Translations under genes and position numbers: made by a program
Assembly: GCA_025359105.1 (NCBI GenBank)
Contig: JANYHK010000059.1
Span: forward strand, 48,550 to 112,549
Direction: 5' to 3'
DNA length: 64,000 nucleotides
Source: Myxococcales bacterium
Lineage (GTDB): Bacteria > Myxococcota_A > Polyangia > Polyangiales > Polyangiaceae
Shown: piece by piece, positions 61,959-64,000 of the stretch
How the letters are laid out: each line of letters begins with the position of its first letter
Numbering within the stretch: position 1 is the stretch's first letter
The notes under the pieces: model-generated
The model's input: the letters and a program-made list of their open reading frames with translations, nothing else
The model's database searches: none
Told to the model about the DNA's origin: nothing

Positions 61959-63641
61959 TCAGTCGTTTTTCACGACCGCGTTCAAACCCGCGGTCGTCGT
62001 TCCCTCGTCGTCGAAATCCGGCGACCACCAGCCGCCGGCCTTGGCGTTCGCGCGCGCCTCGTGCCAGGCGGCCGAGCCCCTCGGCGGCGCGGCCGGCATC
62101 ACGCGCTCGAAGCCGAGCGCGTCGACCGTGACCTCGTGCCACGACGCGGTCACGGAGATGTTCGCGTCGTCGCGCGTGATGGCCACCACGCACCGGATGT
62201 CGCCGCCGGCCGGGAGTCGCTTGCTCGCCTCCGTGGCGAGCGCGAGCGCGTCTGCGATGTCGTCGTGACTTCCTTTTTTGTTCGGCGCCGCGACCTCGAT
62301 TCGCCCCGCGGCGTGGAGCCGCACGCGCAGCCCTATCAGCTCGCGCACACAATCCTCGTGGTCGACGAGCCGCAACGCGTCGCGCGCGCGGATTTTCTGC
62401 GACAGGAACTCGTAGCGCGACGCCTGCGCGGGCGCGGACATGGGAAGCTCTTCGGATTCCACGCCGCGCATCTGGAGCGCGCTCGCGACCGCGTCGCCGG
62501 CGAAGCTGTCGCGCACGATCTTGCAGTTTCCATATCGACGACAGACGTTCGCGACTTCTGCGATGGTGCTGTCGAAGTCGAGGCGCTGGCCGGCGGTGGG
62601 CGACCACACGCGGATGCAGTCGACGACCACGACCTCCGCGGGCGGGATGCCGGGGCGCTTGCGCAGCTCGCGGTGAACGATGACGAGCGCGGTGCGGTCG
62701 CGCCTGAACGCGACGTCGAGCCCGGCGACGTACTGCACGCCCGGCGCGGACGGTCGCTCTTGCACGCCGACGTCCACGCACGCGCGAACATCGGAGGCGC
62801 GGAGAAAGCTCTCTTCGTTCTCGCCGGCGACCGCACCCCACTCACGTGCGTGGCGCACGGGGTTGGGCTCCAGGCGCTTCGTCTCTTGCTCGGAGAGCGC
62901 GGGGTGCCACACCCACGTCGCTGCATCGAGCGCCAAGACGTCGCCGCCGACCTTGCCCAGGTGGCGACGCATGCCATCGAAGTGGACGCCTTGCATCACC
63001 CAAGGCGAGCTGACCATCAAGAGCTTTCCCTTCGTCGTCGCGAGCGACGGACGAACCGCGGCGATCATCTCCTCGTCGTAGCCGTCGGCCTCGGGGTCGA
63101 ACGGCAAGAGCGCCGCTTCGTCGATGACGGCCGCGACGGCGGTGCCGCCGCGTGGCGCCATGTGGTCGGCCACGGTCGCGCGGACGACGGTCCGTAGGCC
63201 CTTCGGTTCGATTTCCAGCTCGCGGCGCGCGTACGGGATGCGAAGCGCGTCGAGGAGTCCGGCGGTCGCGTCGAGCGCCTGGCGAACGTGCGCCAACGTC
63301 GGGCCGATGAGTAAGACTCTCCCACGCTCTCCGGGCGCGAGGAGATGGTCGACGGGCGCGAGGAGCGCGCTCACGATGAACGGCGCGCAGAGCCGGACCG
63401 TTTTTCCGGAGCGACGGCCGGCGCGGATGATGGTCTCGCGGTAGCCGCGTGGGTTCGGGCCGCCGGACTCGACGCCAGCCAGCTCGTGGAACGTGCGCAG
63501 CTCGTCGGCGTCGAGCGGCTCGCCCGCGATGCACTTGAGCGCCATCGACTGCGCGGGGCTCAGGTCGAGGCGCGCCAGGCGCGCCACGTCGTGCGGCGTG
63601 GGGCCGGCGGGCGGCGGGGCTTGGACTATTTTCCGGGTCAT
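61959..63641 (-). CDS. Phage terminase, large subunit
   Basis: A 560-residue DNA-packaging motor. Walker A is IIRAGRRSGKT (about residue 75), Walker B is AAVIDEAALLPF, and the coupling motif is near LLMVSSPW. In the C-terminal nuclease domain, AGLDVAFRRDRTALVIV, KIVRDSFAGDAV and SHDDIADALALA give the Asp residues for metal binding. All parts of an active terminase are present. Its ATG overlaps the upstream stop (ATGA). It is usual for the terminase to precede a portal gene, but here the next gene is not a recognisable portal. Confidence 0.92.
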   Translation of the reverse strand: MTRKIVQAPPPAGPTPHDVARLARLDLSPAQSMALKCIAGEPLDADELRTFHELAGVESGGPNPRGYRETIIRAGRRSGKTVRLCAPFIVSALLAPVDHLLAPGERGRVLLIGPTLAHVRQALDATAGLLDALRIPYARRELEIEPKGLRTVVRATVADHMAPRGGTAVAAVIDEAALLPFDPEADGYDEEMIAAVRPSLATTKGKLLMVSSPWVMQGVHFDGMRRHLGKVGGDVLALDAATWVWHPALSEQETKRLEPNPVRHAREWGAVAGENEESFLRASDVRACVDVGVQERPSAPGVQYVAGLDVAFRRDRTALVIVHRELRKRPGIPPAEVVVVDCIRVWSPTAGQRLDFDSTIAEVANVCRRYGNCKIVRDSFAGDAVASALQMRGVESEELPMSAPAQASRYEFLSQKIRARDALRLVDHEDCVRELIGLRVRLHAAGRIEVAAPNKKGSHDDIADALALATEASKRLPAGGDIRCVVAITRDDANISVTASWHEVTVDALGFERVMPAAPPRGSAAWHEARANAKAGGWWSPDFDDEGTTTAGLNAVVKND

Positions 63642-63988
63642 GTCGCCACCGAAACGGAGATGGTGTAGGCGCCGGACGCGCGGACCGTTTGCGCCGCGAC
63701 GCCGACGAAAAGATCCAACGCGAAAATCACGGCGGGCAGCGGGGCCGGCGGCGGCGGGGTCGTGGCCAGCATCGCGAGCTGGTCGGTGCGGCCAGCGGCT
63801 GCGAGGACGAGCGCCAGCGCGTCGGTGGCCTTGTGCACGCTCGCGTCGCTCGTGATGGCCGGCGGGCTCGCGTAGGAGGCGCCGCCTTGCGGGAACGCGG
63901 TCGCGTACGGCGGCGTGGTCAGCGTCGCGACGCCGGGCGCGAGCGTCAACGTGTCGCCGGCGGTGCCGAACGTCGATCCGAAAAACAT
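63638..63988 (-). CDS. Phage-region hypothetical protein (116 aa, possibly 5' partial)
   Basis: A 116-residue protein rich in Ala and Thr with beta-strand tendency (GDTLTLAPGVATLTTPPYA; TVRASGAYTISVSVAT). The frame remains open to the window edge, so the true start may lie beyond 64000. It is coupled by ATGA to the terminase. It could be a head or decoration protein, but nothing in the sequence proves that. Confidence 0.5.
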   Translation of the reverse strand: MFFGSTFGTAGDTLTLAPGVATLTTPPYATAFPQGGASYASPPAITSDASVHKATDALALVLAAAGRTDQLAMLATTPPPPAPLPAVIFALDLFVGVAAQTVRASGAYTISVSVAT

Positions 63989-64000
63989 GGTGACCGCGAT

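Larger units (their letters stand above)
57423..64000. mobile_element. Integrated phage-like element in tRNA-Leu, left part
   Basis: The left junction (attL) lies inside the tRNA-Leu gene. The element then holds the integrase, small regulators, several hypothetical genes and a large terminase, nearly all read toward the tRNA. The second tRNA-derived repeat (attR) and the head, portal and tail genes would lie past the window end. Whether it is a full prophage or a satellite cannot be judged from this part. Confidence 0.85.

Overview
The window is dense, G+C-rich DNA (roughly 70% by eye) that looks like a Myxococcota chromosome, most likely of the Polyangiales type. This placing rests on family content: four-kilobase VIT/von Willebrand genes with AgmX/PglI-like TonB C-termini, several eukaryote-like Ser/Thr kinases (HRDxxPxN), a kinase joined to DUF4388, paired sigma-factor and zinc-finger/kinase modules, and many small lipoproteins. 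Most same-strand neighbours overlap by ATGA, GTGA or TGATG, so translational coupling is the rule.

Layout. 1-8.75 kb: two tandem VIT/vWA/TPR giants (the first lacks its start) and a membrane protein. 8.76-9.07 kb: a decayed FG-GAP repeat fragment. 9.1-11.4 kb: a membrane protein, a zinc alcohol dehydrogenase with three tandem Shine-Dalgarno-like motifs, and a DUF3592 gene. 11404-15128: a 3.7-kb transposon with 15-bp inverted ends and an 8-bp target duplication. It splits the DUF3592 gene and carries an IS1-like DDE transposase plus seven passenger genes. 15.2-20.7 kb: selD, a radical SAM/SPASM and methyltransferase pair, thiE, a small secreted protein, thiG, and an LpxL-like acyltransferase. 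21-26.2 kb: MlaF-like ATPase, an inactive-looking thioredoxin fold, monoacylglycerol-lipase-like lipoprotein, YihY-type protein, DUF2306. 26.4-29.9 kb: PEGA/TPR protein, zinc-finger kinase, divergent sigma factor. 29.9-32.8 kb: deacetylase, tsf, rpsB with a clear promoter. 32.9-39.5 kb: membrane kinase, PilZ-methyltransferase fusion, lipoproteins, gatC, gatA, GNAT. 39.5-42.6 kb: phosphatase lipoprotein, DUF47 and PiT phosphate transporter. 42.7-49 kb: kinase-DUF4388, epimerase, acyltransferase, truB, membrane protein. 49-57.4 kb: second sigma/zinc-finger module, TPR lipoprotein, glnD, OmpA-like protein with terminator, zinc-ribbon protein, Cys-rich secreted protein, small exported protein.

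57.4 kb to the end: a tRNA-Leu(CAG) is the attachment site of an integrated phage-like element. Its tyrosine integrase reads antisense through the tRNA, and the element carries small regulators, hypothetical genes, a frameshifted protein and a large terminase. The right end lies outside the window.

The most striking novelty is the cargo-bearing transposon. It contains a coupled three-gene cassette of unknown function and an HTH/zinc-ribbon regulator that sits on an inverted repeat. Interruption and original state can both be read base by base.
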